A stretch of 10,705 nt of DNA from positions 1 to 10,705 of the forward strand of contig JABGQJ010000220.1 of assembly GCA_018648945.1 (NCBI GenBank). Direction: 5' to 3'. Under the pieces are notes generated by a model. That model saw only the letters and a list, made by a program, of their open reading frames with translations. It made no database searches and was not told the DNA's origin. The position numbers and the translations under genes were made by a program. This document shows, piece by piece, positions 1 through 8,369 of this stretch; positions within the stretch are counted from its first letter, which is position 1, and each line of letters begins with the position of its first letter. This DNA comes from Victivallales bacterium. GTDB taxonomy: Bacteria > Verrucomicrobiota > Lentisphaeria > Oligosphaerales > Lenti-02.

Positions 1-1
1 C

Positions 2-2215
2 ACCGAAAACCCAAGACCCGTTCCCGCTGCCGAGGCCCCCGTTGCCAAACTCCCCATCGATATCCCCACCTTTGTCCTGGGGCTCTGGCGACGGCGGTAT
101 CTGGTGCTGCTTACGGTGCCGCTGGCCGTGTTCCTCGCGTTCGTGTCATCCGCCAAGTTCGGTTCACGCACCTACAGGGCCCAGACCGTCCTGATGTACG
201 AGCCCCCCGGCCAGCTGGAGGAGACGGGGGTCGCCGTCTCCCTGAACACCCTGGTGGACATGGTGACCTCCCAGGGCAACCTCACGGCCGTTCGCCAGCG
301 TCTGAAGCTTCCCGTTTCACTGAAGGCTCTGGGCAAGGCGGTGAAGACTGAACTGCGTCGAAAGACCACGCTGCTCACCGTGTCGGTCAATTGGGACGAC
401 CCGAAAACGGCGGCTGAGGTCGCCAACGAGCTAAGCGAGGTGTTCATCGACTTCGTCCGGCGCATGAAGAACGACAAGGCCGTGACGCAGGCCAGCGACC
501 TGACCAAGCGCTTGGATGCGGTGCGCGAACAGCTCGCCACCGCTGATCGTGAATACCAAGCCTTTACCGTCGAGAACCGAATCGTCGATCTGGACAAGGA
601 GGCGGAGTGGTACCTTGAACAGCTCACCTCGCTGAATGCCGTCCACGACCTGACGTTGGCCAAGAAACGTAGCGTCACACGCCAGCGAAGCAGTGTGGAT
701 GGACTGGTCAAAGAGATCCGCGAACGCGCGGGCAAGGAGGAGAGCGAGCAGGCCGCCGCCGCCGCCTCGACCACCGAGGCCAATGTGAAAATCCAGCGCC
801 TGCGCGAGCGGATCAGCGACGAGCGCATCCGCAAGGCTCGGGCCGCCGACCTTGCCGTCTGGGAGCAGGAGATGGCCCGGGGCAAGGAGCTGCACGAACT
901 GGGCGCGTTGCCCAAGAGCGAGTTTGAGCGCATCACGGCCGAATACGAGCGGGCCAAAGCCATGGCCAATGACACCCCTGACATCATTCAGTGGAAGCAG
1001 CAGATCACCGAATTCGACGAACGCGTCGTGCCCAAGCCCGGTGGCACTGCCACTCCCACCGGGCAGTTTCTCCAGACCGTGATGCAGCGGGTGTTTGACA
1101 TCCAGCTCCTGGAGATCGCGCTGGAGGAGGAGGTGAAGTCCCTGGCTGAGTCCCGACAACGGACCGAGGACCGGCTCCAGAAGATTCCCCTGGTCAAGCG
1201 CGAACTGGTGGAACTGCTGCGCCGTGTGGAAGCCCTCGAGCGGGAGAAGACTGCCCTGGAATCGCATTTGCAGGATGCGCACCGGCTGCTGGACTCCACC
1301 GATATCAAGTGGTCGGTCCTGGCCTTGGCGACCCCGCCTGCCTATGCTCGCGCCTCGAATCGCAAGCTGCTCTTCCTGGCTGTATTGGTACTGGTCTGTG
1401 CGGTCGGCGGGGGCCTGGTTGTGCTGCTCGAGTTCGCGGATACCTCGATCAAATCCGAGCGCGACCTGGCTGCGAAGCTGCCGGTTCCGGTACTGGCCTC
1501 CTTCGTGCATTGCCCCCGGGCCGAATCCCTTGTCCCCAGTGTCGCCGGGGAGGATACCCTCCACCAGGAGGTCTATCGCTTGCTCGCCTTGCGCCTGCGT
1601 CGGTTGGTCCCACGTCAGGGCGCGCGGATCCTGATCGCGGGGACCACCGAGGGCGAAGGGACCACGACCGTGGCGGTGAATCTCGCGGCTGCGCTGGGAC
1701 GTTGCGATGAACGGGTCCTGCTGATGGACGCGGAGAGTCGAGAGGACCGGCCCTCGCAGCCGAAGCCCCGCTTGTCGGTTAGCCGCTTTATTGATGCTGA
1801 CCCCCCGATTCTCGGTCTCGGCGGTTATCTGGCCTTTGAGACCGACGAGCTATCCGAGATCACCTGCAACACGGTGTTCCCCGGCGTCTCCTGCATCCCT
1901 CGCACCAAAGCCCCAATCTTCCCCGAGCAGCTCAGATCGCACCGTTTGCACGAATTGCTCGAGGAGACCTCCCGCACCTACGGCGTGGTGCTCATCGACA
2001 CGCCACCCATCGAGCCCTATGCCGACGCCGAGTATTTGGCGGAGCAGGCGGACGCCGTTGTCCTTGTGGTCCGGTCCCGGGCGCACTCCTGGCGGCGCGA
2101 GCGCCGCGCCTACCGCCGCCTGGTCGATGCTGGAACGCAGGTGGTCTGCGCCGTGCTGACCGACGTGCACCCGCTCTACTCCCGCCTGCAGGCGCAGACT
2201 ACCGCCCGTTCTTGA
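2..2215 (+). CDS. Wzz/GumC-type exopolysaccharide chain-length/export protein with degenerate BY-kinase domain (5' partial)
   Basis: This is an inner-membrane polysaccharide co-polymerase; the family controls chain length and export of exopolysaccharide, often with a cytoplasmic tyrosine-kinase domain. The frame is open from the left edge, so the true start lies upstream; an internal GTG at 104 would fall inside the first membrane helix. Numbering from base 2 gives 737 visible residues: a Wzz-like N-terminus with helix 1 at about 33-50, a long periplasmic coiled-coil region at about 130-410, a proline-containing segment and helix 2 at about 457-480, then a P-loop ATPase domain at about 510-725. 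The ATPase keeps Walker B (LIDTPP, D666) and the first Asp of Walker A' (D576). In the P-loop it reads GEGTTT where the family has GEGK(S/T), so the lysine is T554, and the second Walker A' Asp is E578. There is no C-terminal tyrosine cluster. Family assignment is strong; kinase activity is doubtful. Upstream genes are probably further exopolysaccharide genes (inference). Confidence 0.88.
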   Translation, partial: TENPRPVPAAEAPVAKLPIDIPTFVLGLWRRRYLVLLTVPLAVFLAFVSSAKFGSRTYRAQTVLMYEPPGQLEETGVAVSLNTLVDMVTSQGNLTAVRQRLKLPVSLKALGKAVKTELRRKTTLLTVSVNWDDPKTAAEVANELSEVFIDFVRRMKNDKAVTQASDLTKRLDAVREQLATADREYQAFTVENRIVDLDKEAEWYLEQLTSLNAVHDLTLAKKRSVTRQRSSVDGLVKEIRERAGKEESEQAAAAASTTEANVKIQRLRERISDERIRKARAADLAVWEQEMARGKELHELGALPKSEFERITAEYERAKAMANDTPDIIQWKQQITEFDERVVPKPGGTATPTGQFLQTVMQRVFDIQLLEIALEEEVKSLAESRQRTEDRLQKIPLVKRELVELLRRVEALEREKTALESHLQDAHRLLDSTDIKWSVLALATPPAYARASNRKLLFLAVLVLVCAVGGGLVVLLEFADTSIKSERDLAAKLPVPVLASFVHCPRAESLVPSVAGEDTLHQEVYRLLALRLRRLVPRQGARILIAGTTEGEGTTTVAVNLAAALGRCDERVLLMDAESREDRPSQPKPRLSVSRFIDADPPILGLGGYLAFETDELSEITCNTVFPGVSCIPRTKAPIFPEQLRSHRLHELLEETSRTYGVVLIDTPPIEPYADAEYLAEQADAVVLVVRSRAHSWRRERRAYRRLVDAGTQVVCAVLTDVHPLYSRLQAQTTARS

Positions 2216-2240
2216 CGGCGCTCGTCCAGGGCGCTAGTGA

Positions 2241-2249
2241 TGCTATCTT
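2241..2249 (+). promoter_or_regulatory. Candidate extended -10 promoter for the signalling operon
   Basis: The gap after the exopolysaccharide gene contains TGCTATCTT, which fits an extended -10 element (TG, one base, then TATCTT against TATAAT). No convincing -35 box sits 16-18 bases upstream; a TTGACG at 2212-2217 is 26 bases away, too far for a sigma-70 pair. If used, transcription would start near 2256 and leave a leader of roughly 150 bases before the ATG at 2404. This is the only promoter-like sequence I see in the gap, and it is weak. Confidence 0.25.
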
Positions 2250-2340
2250 GTGATCGCGACGACAACAGCCCCAACATACCGAGGAATCCCCCCCGCCGTG
2301 CATCTCTTCCCCCGCTACTGGAAACCAGCTGACTCGCGCC

Positions 2341-2390
2341 TCTGCGGACGCAGACGGAGCGCCGCAAGGCCACTCTGTCTGCACCGTCTG
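2341..2390 (+). repeat. Overlapping inverted repeats in the leader of the signalling operon
   Basis: TCTGCG (2341-2346) and CGCAGA (2349-2354) form a near-perfect palindrome with a 2-base centre. The right arm is reused: GCAGAC (2350-2355) is complementary to GTCTGC (2377-2382), and CAGACGG (2351-2357) is complementary to CCGTCTG (2384-2390). These pairings exclude one another. The last ends just before the G-rich ribosome binding site at 2393-2400. The palindrome could instead be a protein operator. The repeats are directly visible; any regulatory role is inferred. Confidence 0.35.
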
Positions 2391-2403
2391 GGAAAGGGGG
2401 CGT

Positions 2404-4590
2404 ATGGCTCTGCCTAGACAGCCCGTAGGCGGCGTTCCGGCCCGGTTGGGCGAGCACGCGTTCCGCGTTCTGGCCGATACCGCAGCCGAGGTCGACGGCA
2501 AGGAACAGGATGCCATGTTTGGCGTCCTCTGCCGGAATCTCTGCAGTGTCGTCTCGGCCCAGGGGGCCGCGCTGGCGTCCTTCCTGTTTCTGCCCGGCGA
2601 GGTCGAGTTGCAGGCCGTGGTGGGCGGCGGGCACACCGTCGATCTGAGTTGCCTCCCGTCCCGGCGGAAGGCGGTTTCAGAGGCATGGCTGGCGAGTGTG
2701 ATGGCGCAGGATGTCAAGACGTGCCGTCCTCATCGAGACTGCTTGGTCACTTTGTTCGGGACCGATCTGGAGCGTCTGCTCCCGCCTGGCGGGGTCTGCC
2801 ACCGCTTGAGTTGTGTCCGGAACGGTCGCTTGCTGCTGACAGGCCTGGTATCGCTTCCCGCAGAGATCCATCCCAACCAGCGGCGGGCGCTGTCTGCCTA
2901 CATGGGCTTGGCCGGAGTGATCGTGGAGCGGGCCGAGGCAGTCGAGACCCTCTCCCGCAGCAAGGCAGAGGTCAACCGCACGGTCGAGCAGCGGACCCGC
3001 CAATTGCAGGGGGTCCTTGAGGCCGCGACCCACGCGGCCATCATTGCCACCGATCCGGCGGGAACGATCACGCTCTTCAACGCCGGTGCCGAACGCTACC
3101 TGGGGTACCAGGCCAGCGAAGTCGTCGGCCAATCGACGTGGTTGCCCTTCTATCTGGAACGGGAGGTGACGGAACATGCCGTTGGGCTGGAACGGGAGTT
3201 CGGGGAGCCGGTCCCCCGGGAACGAGTGCTGACCGAACGGGCGAGACGGGGCGGCGACGACGAGCGCACCTGGACGCTGGTTGGCAAGGATCGTCGTCCC
3301 GTCGTGGTGAGCCAGACCGTCACCGCGATCCACGATGCCGATGGCGAACTGAGCGGCTACCTGGCCGTGGCCCACGATATCCGCGACCATCTGGAGGTGC
3401 GCGAACAGCTCCGGGCCGCCCGCCGGGCCGCCGAAACTGCGAACCGGGTGAAGAGCGAATTCCTTGCCCGGATGAGCCACGAGATCCGCACTCCGCTGAA
3501 CGGGATCATTGGCGTGGCCGACATGCTCGAGAATACCCGGCTCGACCCCGAGCAGCTCGACTACGTGCGCATTCTGGGACACAGTGCCCAGTCCCTGCTC
3601 GACATCGTGGGCACGATCCTCGACTTCTCCGGCCTCAGGGCGGAACAGCAATCCAGCGATGCCGTCGAGTTCGCCCTTCCCGCCCTGCTCGACGAACTCC
3701 AGGCCACCTATGGGCCGCAAGCCGAAGCCAAGGGGCTGACCTACGCCAACCGGGTGGGTTTGGGCACCCCACCGCAGGTCATCGGTGACCGGCCACGGCT
3801 TGCTCAGTTGCTCCGCAATCTGCTCGACAACGCCATCAAGTTCACCGATCACGGGGAAATCTGTGTTGAGACCCGCTGCCTGGCCAACGAGGACGGGCTT
3901 GCCTCCCTCTCATTTGCTGTGAAGGACACCGGCCTTGGCATCGCCACCGAGCGTCTCCCCGAGCTGTTCCAGGCATTTACGCAGCTTGATGGATCCAGCA
4001 CGCGCGCCCATGGCGGCACTGGGCTGGGACTGGCCATCGCGCAGCGCCTGGCGGAGCTGCTGGGTGGGCGGATCGCCGTGGAGAGCCAGGTGGGGAGGGG
4101 GTCGACCTTTGTCGTCACCGTGCCGCTTGGGACTGTGCCCCAGACCAACGCCAAACAGCGCCTCTTGGTGGTGGGGTACGAACCGGAAGGGGATCACTCC
4201 CTCCAGTCCCGGCTCGCGGCGAGTTGGGATGTGGAGTGCGTCTCGGATGGAGCGCAGGCCCTGAAGTCAGTTCGCGAGGACCGGGCCGACGTGGTGGCGC
4301 TGCACCTGGGGGGCAGGAAGCTGGATGTGGCGGGTACGGTTCGCCAGATCCGCCGCTTGGAGAGAGCCTGGCGCATCCTCAAGCAGGGCCAGGGCGCCCT
4401 GCCGACGCCCATCGTGTTTGTCGGCTTCCTCGAACGCGGCAAGGATCCGGCCATCTGGCAGGCCCACGGCCTGGGACTGCAGCGTGTACTGCAACTGCCC
4501 CTGACGCTGGCTGCCCTGGCCCAGATCGAGACGGCGGAGGCGAGAGACCACGTGCCCCGCCCCCCATTGGACCGGGAGAGTACCCCATGA
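2404..4590 (+). CDS. Hybrid sensor histidine kinase, GAF-like/PAS/HisKA/HATPase with degenerate receiver
   Basis: This 728-residue sensor kinase has no predicted membrane helix, so it is probably cytoplasmic. Residues about 20-180 look GAF-like and carry seven cysteines (C43, C47, C83, C107, C113, C132, C137). A short coiled coil (about 180-202) leads to a PAS domain (about 203-335). The kinase core is complete: H-box SHEIRTPLNG with H359, N-box with N476, G1 motif DTGLGI starting at D508, an F-box near 522, and G2 motif GGTGLGLA near 537-544. The C-terminal part (about 585-710) has the length and hydrophobic pattern of a receiver but lacks its acidic pocket. The phospho-acceptor position appears to be H634 (ALHLGG), and the usual KP near the end reads LP (L698-P699). 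It should therefore autophosphorylate at H359 but pass phosphate to another protein. The ATG follows AAAGGGGG (2393-2400), and an in-frame stop at 2251 with no ATG, GTG or TTG in between supports this start. It is the first gene of the operon; its stop overlaps the next ATG. Confidence 0.93.
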   Translation: MALPRQPVGGVPARLGEHAFRVLADTAAEVDGKEQDAMFGVLCRNLCSVVSAQGAALASFLFLPGEVELQAVVGGGHTVDLSCLPSRRKAVSEAWLASVMAQDVKTCRPHRDCLVTLFGTDLERLLPPGGVCHRLSCVRNGRLLLTGLVSLPAEIHPNQRRALSAYMGLAGVIVERAEAVETLSRSKAEVNRTVEQRTRQLQGVLEAATHAAIIATDPAGTITLFNAGAERYLGYQASEVVGQSTWLPFYLEREVTEHAVGLEREFGEPVPRERVLTERARRGGDDERTWTLVGKDRRPVVVSQTVTAIHDADGELSGYLAVAHDIRDHLEVREQLRAARRAAETANRVKSEFLARMSHEIRTPLNGIIGVADMLENTRLDPEQLDYVRILGHSAQSLLDIVGTILDFSGLRAEQQSSDAVEFALPALLDELQATYGPQAEAKGLTYANRVGLGTPPQVIGDRPRLAQLLRNLLDNAIKFTDHGEICVETRCLANEDGLASLSFAVKDTGLGIATERLPELFQAFTQLDGSSTRAHGGTGLGLAIAQRLAELLGGRIAVESQVGRGSTFVVTVPLGTVPQTNAKQRLLVVGYEPEGDHSLQSRLAASWDVECVSDGAQALKSVREDRADVVALHLGGRKLDVAGTVRQIRRLERAWRILKQGQGALPTPIVFVGFLERGKDPAIWQAHGLGLQRVLQLPLTLAALAQIETAEARDHVPRPPLDRESTP
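4574..4580 (+). promoter_or_regulatory. Ribosome binding site fixing the start of the second hybrid kinase
   Basis: GGGAGAG lies 6 bases before the ATG at 4587, inside the end of the preceding gene. The same frame is open back to 4224, but that part runs through the receiver-like tail of the first kinase in another frame and encodes no recognisable domain. The receiver domain begins within nine residues of the 4587 ATG. Confidence 0.7.
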
Positions 4591-7500
4591 CGGCGAAAGA
4601 GCCGCAGACCATCCTCGTGCTTGACGACGATCCAGGGGTCGTAACCAGCGTGTCGCGCTGCCTGCGCCGGGATGGCTTTGCCGTGCTCGTGGCGGCAACG
4701 ATTGGCGAGGCCCGGCAGCACCTGGCAGAGCACGATCCCGCCGTGGCGCTGCTGGACCTCAATCTGCCCGACGGGTCTGGTCTGGAACTCATGCGCTGGA
4801 TTCAGCGCGAGTTTCCCCTGCTGGTGTGTCTGGCGATGACCGGCGACGCATCGACGGAATCGGCTGCCGAGGCCATGCGGGTCGGTGCCGCCGACTACCT
4901 GATCAAGCCTGTCATGCCTGCCGCGCTTCGGCGCAGCGTCGGCCATGCGGCCGAGATCCATGCGCTTTCGGTCCAGCGGTCGCGGTTGGCGGAAGAGAAC
5001 GACCGCTACCGGGAGCACCTGGAGCAACTGGTCGCGGAGCGGACCCAGGAGCTCCGGCATTCGCTCGCCAGGAGCCAGCAACTGGAGGAGATCATCGCGA
5101 CCGGCCCGGCCGTGGCCTATCGCCTGGGGCTGCAGGCGGACGACTGGCGCCCCGACTACGTCTCCCCCAACATTGCGCAGTTTGGGCTGTCCCCCGAGGT
5201 GCTCCTGTCCGGCGAAACCCATCTTCGTGATCTGGTCCATCCCGACGACCTCCCCAGCGTGTCTCGTGACTTGGCGGCCCAGCTCCAGAGCGGCGACGAC
5301 ACGGTCCGTTGGACGCAGGAGTACCGGTGCCGGTCCGGCGACGGGCGAGTGTTCTGGGTCAGAGACCGTCGCTGGCTGGGGCGCGTAGACAACGAGTGGC
5401 GCATGCACGGTATATTGATGGACAATACCAAGCGCAAACTGGCCGAGGAGCGAGCCGGTCGTTTGGCCTCTTTGCTGCGTGCCATTCGCAACGTGACGCG
5501 CGTGCTGGCCACCGAAGAGGAACCAGGTAGCATCGCCCAGGCTGTCTGCGAGACCCTGGCGACCATCTGCGAGTACCGGAACGCCTGGATTGTCCTGCGC
5601 GCTCCGGGGGCAGTGGCGTTCGCGGGTGGGCAAGCCGGGTTGCCGGCCGACCAGTTTGCCGATTTCCTTGGCCGCGCCAATAGCGGCGCCATGCCGCCTG
5701 GTATTGCCCGCGCCATGGCCCAGGGGGATGTCGTCACGATCACCTCCGACTCCACGCTTGCAGCGGGTTGTCCTCCAGCTGCCATCGTGGCCGGAGTCGC
5801 TGTGGTCGCGGTCGGGCTCCGACTCGATGACGAACCGGTCGGCGTGCTCTGCGTCAGCATGCCGGCAGACGCGGCGAACGACGAACAGGAGAACGATCTT
5901 CTCCGGGAAGTGGCCGGGGATATGGTCTCGGCTCTTCGCAGCCGTGCCGTGGAACGCGCCCGGAGCGAGGTCCAGACCCAATTGCGCGACAGCGAGGCCA
6001 GAATGCGCGGCGTCCTGCATTCCATGCCCTCGGGCATCGTTGTCGTCGCCGTGGACGGACACCGGATCATCGACGCCAATCCCGCTGCCCTGCGCATGAT
6101 GGAGGCCACGGCCGAGGAAGCCATTGGGTCATGTTGCCACGAGTTCCTCTGCCCGGCAGAGAAGGACAACTGCCCGATCACCGACCAAGGCCAAACCGTC
6201 GACAGTTCAGAGCGCGAGGTGCTGACCCACAACGGTACCCGCATCCCCGTGCTCAAGTCGGTTGTGCGGACGCAGGTGCAGGGCCGCGACTGCCTGATCG
6301 AGAGCTTTGTGGATATCTCCGACCGCAAGCGTCACGAGCAGGAGCTGCTTGCGGCGCGCGAAGCGGCCGAATCGGCATCGCGCGAGAAGAGCGCATTCCT
6401 GGCCAACATGAGCCATGAGATCCGCACCCCCATGAACGGAGTGATGGGGATGACCGGGTTGCTGCTCGGCACCAAGCTTGATCCCGAGCAGCAGGAATAC
6501 ACGGACACGATCCGGCACAGCGCGGAGCTCCTGCTCGATGTCATCAACGATATCCTTGACTTCTCAAAGGTCGAAGCTGGCCAGTTGGACCTCGAGGAGG
6601 TCGATTTCAACCTGGAGGAGACGATCGAGGCGATCAATGACATTCTGGCCATCGCACCGCAGCAGAAGGGGCTCGAATACACCAACCTGATCGACTCCGC
6701 CGTGCCACGCTCGCTCCGCGGCGACCCAGGTCGCCTCAAGCAGGTGCTGATGAACCTGCTGGGCAATGCCATCAAATTCACCAGCGAGGGCGAGATTCAC
6801 CTCAGGGTTTCCGTGATCAAGGACGATGGCGACAGAGTGGCCCTGCGGTTCCTGGTAGATGACACGGGAATCGGCATTCCAGAGGACCGCTTGCCGATGC
6901 TGTTCGACGCCTTTACCCAGGCTGACGCTTCCACTACCCGCCGCTTCGGCGGCAGCGGCCTTGGACTGTCGATCTGCCAGCGGCTGGTGGCCCTGATGGA
7001 TGGCGAGATGGGCGTCGAGAGCCATGTTGGGCAGGGATCGAGCTTCTGGTTCACTGCCGTTTTCCAGCACGGGGCCGGGAACACGTCCGACTGGCGCCCG
7101 CCCAGCAGCGATGAGCTGCGCGACCGTCGGGTCCTGGTGGTCGATGACAACGCCACCAACCGCCGGATTCTGAACCGCCAGCTCTGCGAGTGGGGATGCC
7201 GCGTGACCGAGACCGTAGACGCCGAGACTGCCATGCGTGAACTCCGTGGTGCGAAGGAGTCCGGGACCCCCTATTGGTCGGCGGTCCTCGATATGCAGAT
7301 GCCGGTTGTCGATGGGGCCGAACTCGCGCACCGTATCCGTGCCGATGCCGCAATCGCGGATGTCGGGCTCATTGTCATGTCCTCCATCGGCGAGCGGAAG
7401 CAGATCGAGCGCTTTGCGTCCCTGGACATCCAGGCTCACCTGCTCAAGCCGGTTACCCCCGGCCGATTGCTGAACGTTTTGCGGACCATGGTTGGCGGGG

Positions 7501-8369
7501 CTCCGCCGTCGTCGGCCCCGCCGCCGAGGAAGCGCGAGGCCCCCGGGCAGAGCACCGCCCGCTGGTCGTTTCCCCCGCTGCGCGTCCTGGTTGCCGAGGA
7601 CAACCCCGTTAACCAGAGAGTCGCCACCAGCATTCTGGGCAAGCTCGGCTGCCATGCCGAATCCGTCGCCAATGGCCAAGAGGCGGTACAGGCGCTGTCC
7701 GGAGCCCCCTACGACATGGTCTTCATGGACGTCCATATGCCCACCATGGATGGGTTCCAGGCCACGCGCATCATCCGCGATCCCGCGTCCGAGGTGCTCG
7801 ACCATGCGATCCCGATCATCGCCGTGACGGCGGACGCGTTGCGCGAAGACCGGGACGAGTGCCTCCAGGCCGGCATGGACGACTATGTCTCCAAACCGGT
7901 CAGCACCAGCAGGATTGCCGAGGCCATCGAGCGCTGCCTGCTGGCCACGACGGGGAACCCGGCCACCCCCTCGCACCTGCCGCTCGCCGGCCCCGCCGCC
8001 GTCGCGCAGGAGGCGGTGTTCGGCTGCGCTGGCCTGCTCGACCGCGTCGATGGCGATGTGGATGTTGCGCAGTTGGTGGTGCAGCTCTTTCTGGAGGATG
8101 CTCCGGAGCAGTTGCAGGCCATGACTGCCGGTCTCTCCGCCCAGGATTCGGCCGCAGTCCGGGCGGCGGCGCATGCGTTGAAGGGAGCGGGGGCCAACGT
8201 GGGGGCGGACCAAGTCTCGGCCCTGGCTGCCGAGATCGAGCGCCAGGCAGCAGCTGATACGCTGATCGGCCTGGCTACGTGGTGCGACCAGCTCGCCAAG
8301 GCACTGGCCAGTTTCCGTCAGGCGACGGAGGCGGACGGCGCCTTTGCCGAGCCGGAGGAAGGGCCATGA
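4587..8369 (+). CDS. Multi-sensor hybrid histidine kinase, REC-PAS-GAF-PAS-HisKA-HATPase-REC-REC-HPt
   Basis: This is a 1260-residue cytoplasmic phosphorelay protein of the BarA/ArcB-like tripartite class with extra modules. An N-terminal receiver (about 8-125) has D13-D15, phospho-acceptor D57, T85 and K107. A coiled coil leads to a PAS domain with PAC motif (about 167-285), a GAF domain (about 296-458) and a second PAS domain (about 466-585) with a cysteine cluster C516, C517, H518, C522 and C529. The kinase core is intact: H610 in [11 protein letters not shown]727 in the N-box, DTGIGI from D759 and GGSGLGLS near 789. Two receivers follow, one with D853/D854, D902 and K954, the other with E1004/D1005, D1048 and K1103. 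The HPt domain at about 1145-1250 has H1196 in [10 protein letters not shown]. Every phosphotransfer residue is present, so a full His-Asp-His relay is possible within one chain, ending at H1196 for onward transfer. The N-terminal receiver suggests it also accepts phosphate from another kinase, with the preceding gene the nearest candidate (inference). It overlaps both neighbours by 4 bases (ATGA), which implies translational coupling. Confidence 0.95.
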   Translation: MTAKEPQTILVLDDDPGVVTSVSRCLRRDGFAVLVAATIGEARQHLAEHDPAVALLDLNLPDGSGLELMRWIQREFPLLVCLAMTGDASTESAAEAMRVGAADYLIKPVMPAALRRSVGHAAEIHALSVQRSRLAEENDRYREHLEQLVAERTQELRHSLARSQQLEEIIATGPAVAYRLGLQADDWRPDYVSPNIAQFGLSPEVLLSGETHLRDLVHPDDLPSVSRDLAAQLQSGDDTVRWTQEYRCRSGDGRVFWVRDRRWLGRVDNEWRMHGILMDNTKRKLAEERAGRLASLLRAIRNVTRVLATEEEPGSIAQAVCETLATICEYRNAWIVLRAPGAVAFAGGQAGLPADQFADFLGRANSGAMPPGIARAMAQGDVVTITSDSTLAAGCPPAAIVAGVAVVAVGLRLDDEPVGVLCVSMPADAANDEQENDLLREVAGDMVSALRSRAVERARSEVQTQLRDSEARMRGVLHSMPSGIVVVAVDGHRIIDANPAALRMMEATAEEAIGSCCHEFLCPAEKDNCPITDQGQTVDSSEREVLTHNGTRIPVLKSVVRTQVQGRDCLIESFVDISDRKRHEQELLAAREAAESASREKSAFLANMSHEIRTPMNGVMGMTGLLLGTKLDPEQQEYTDTIRHSAELLLDVINDILDFSKVEAGQLDLEEVDFNLEETIEAINDILAIAPQQKGLEYTNLIDSAVPRSLRGDPGRLKQVLMNLLGNAIKFTSEGEIHLRVSVIKDDGDRVALRFLVDDTGIGIPEDRLPMLFDAFTQADASTTRRFGGSGLGLSICQRLVALMDGEMGVESHVGQGSSFWFTAVFQHGAGNTSDWRPPSSDELRDRRVLVVDDNATNRRILNRQLCEWGCRVTETVDAETAMRELRGAKESGTPYWSAVLDMQMPVVDGAELAHRIRADAAIADVGLIVMSSIGERKQIERFASLDIQAHLLKPVTPGRLLNVLRTMVGGAPPSSAPPPRKREAPGQSTARWSFPPLRVLVAEDNPVNQRVATSILGKLGCHAESVANGQEAVQALSGAPYDMVFMDVHMPTMDGFQATRIIRDPASEVLDHAIPIIAVTADALREDRDECLQAGMDDYVSKPVSTSRIAEAIERCLLATTGNPATPSHLPLAGPAAVAQEAVFGCAGLLDRVDGDVDVAQLVVQLFLEDAPEQLQAMTAGLSAQDSAAVRAAAHALKGAGANVGADQVSALAAEIERQAAADTLIGLATWCDQLAKALASFRQATEADGAFAEPEEGP
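8354..8363 (+). promoter_or_regulatory. Ribosome binding site fixing the start of the receiver-PP2C gene
   Basis: GGAGGAAGGG ends 2 bases before the ATG at 8366, with its GGAGG core 7 bases away. It selects that ATG over an in-frame GTG at 8279, from which the first 29 residues would overlap the previous gene and precede the receiver domain. The receiver begins at the second residue from the 8366 start. Confidence 0.75.

Noticed and set aside
431..1564. 377-residue - strand frame opposite the exopolysaccharide gene
   Set aside because: Low-complexity Leu/Gly/Gln-rich translation, opposite a well-supported gene, with no domain.
2212..2217. TTGACG as a -35 box
   Set aside because: It is 26 bases from the only plausible -10 element, far outside the usual 16-18 base spacing.
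2203..2220. Small hairpin over the stop codon of the exopolysaccharide gene as a terminator
   Set aside because: The stem is short with a bulge, overlaps the coding end and has no T run after it.
4224..4586. N-terminal extension of the large kinase by 121 residues
   Set aside because: It overlaps the end of the first kinase, encodes no domain, and the ATG at 4587 has a good ribosome binding site with the receiver starting directly after it.
4194..6062. 622-residue open frame on the - strand
   Set aside because: It lies opposite two clear signalling genes, shows no recognisable domain, and is the kind of long antisense frame expected in GC-rich coding DNA.
3472..6446. Direct repeat between 3472-3506 and 6411-6446 (kinase H-box regions)
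   Set aside because: The similarity is the conserved phospho-acceptor region of two paralogous kinases, not a mobile or recombination repeat.
6564..8213. 549-residue open frame on the - strand
   Set aside because: It is fully antisense to the kinase core and receivers of the large kinase; its composition (rich in G, H, Q, R) is typical of a shadow frame and no domain is visible.
8279..8365. GTG start 29 residues upstream for the receiver-PP2C gene
   Set aside because: The ATG at 8366 has a strong ribosome binding site and places the receiver at the very N-terminus, as usual.
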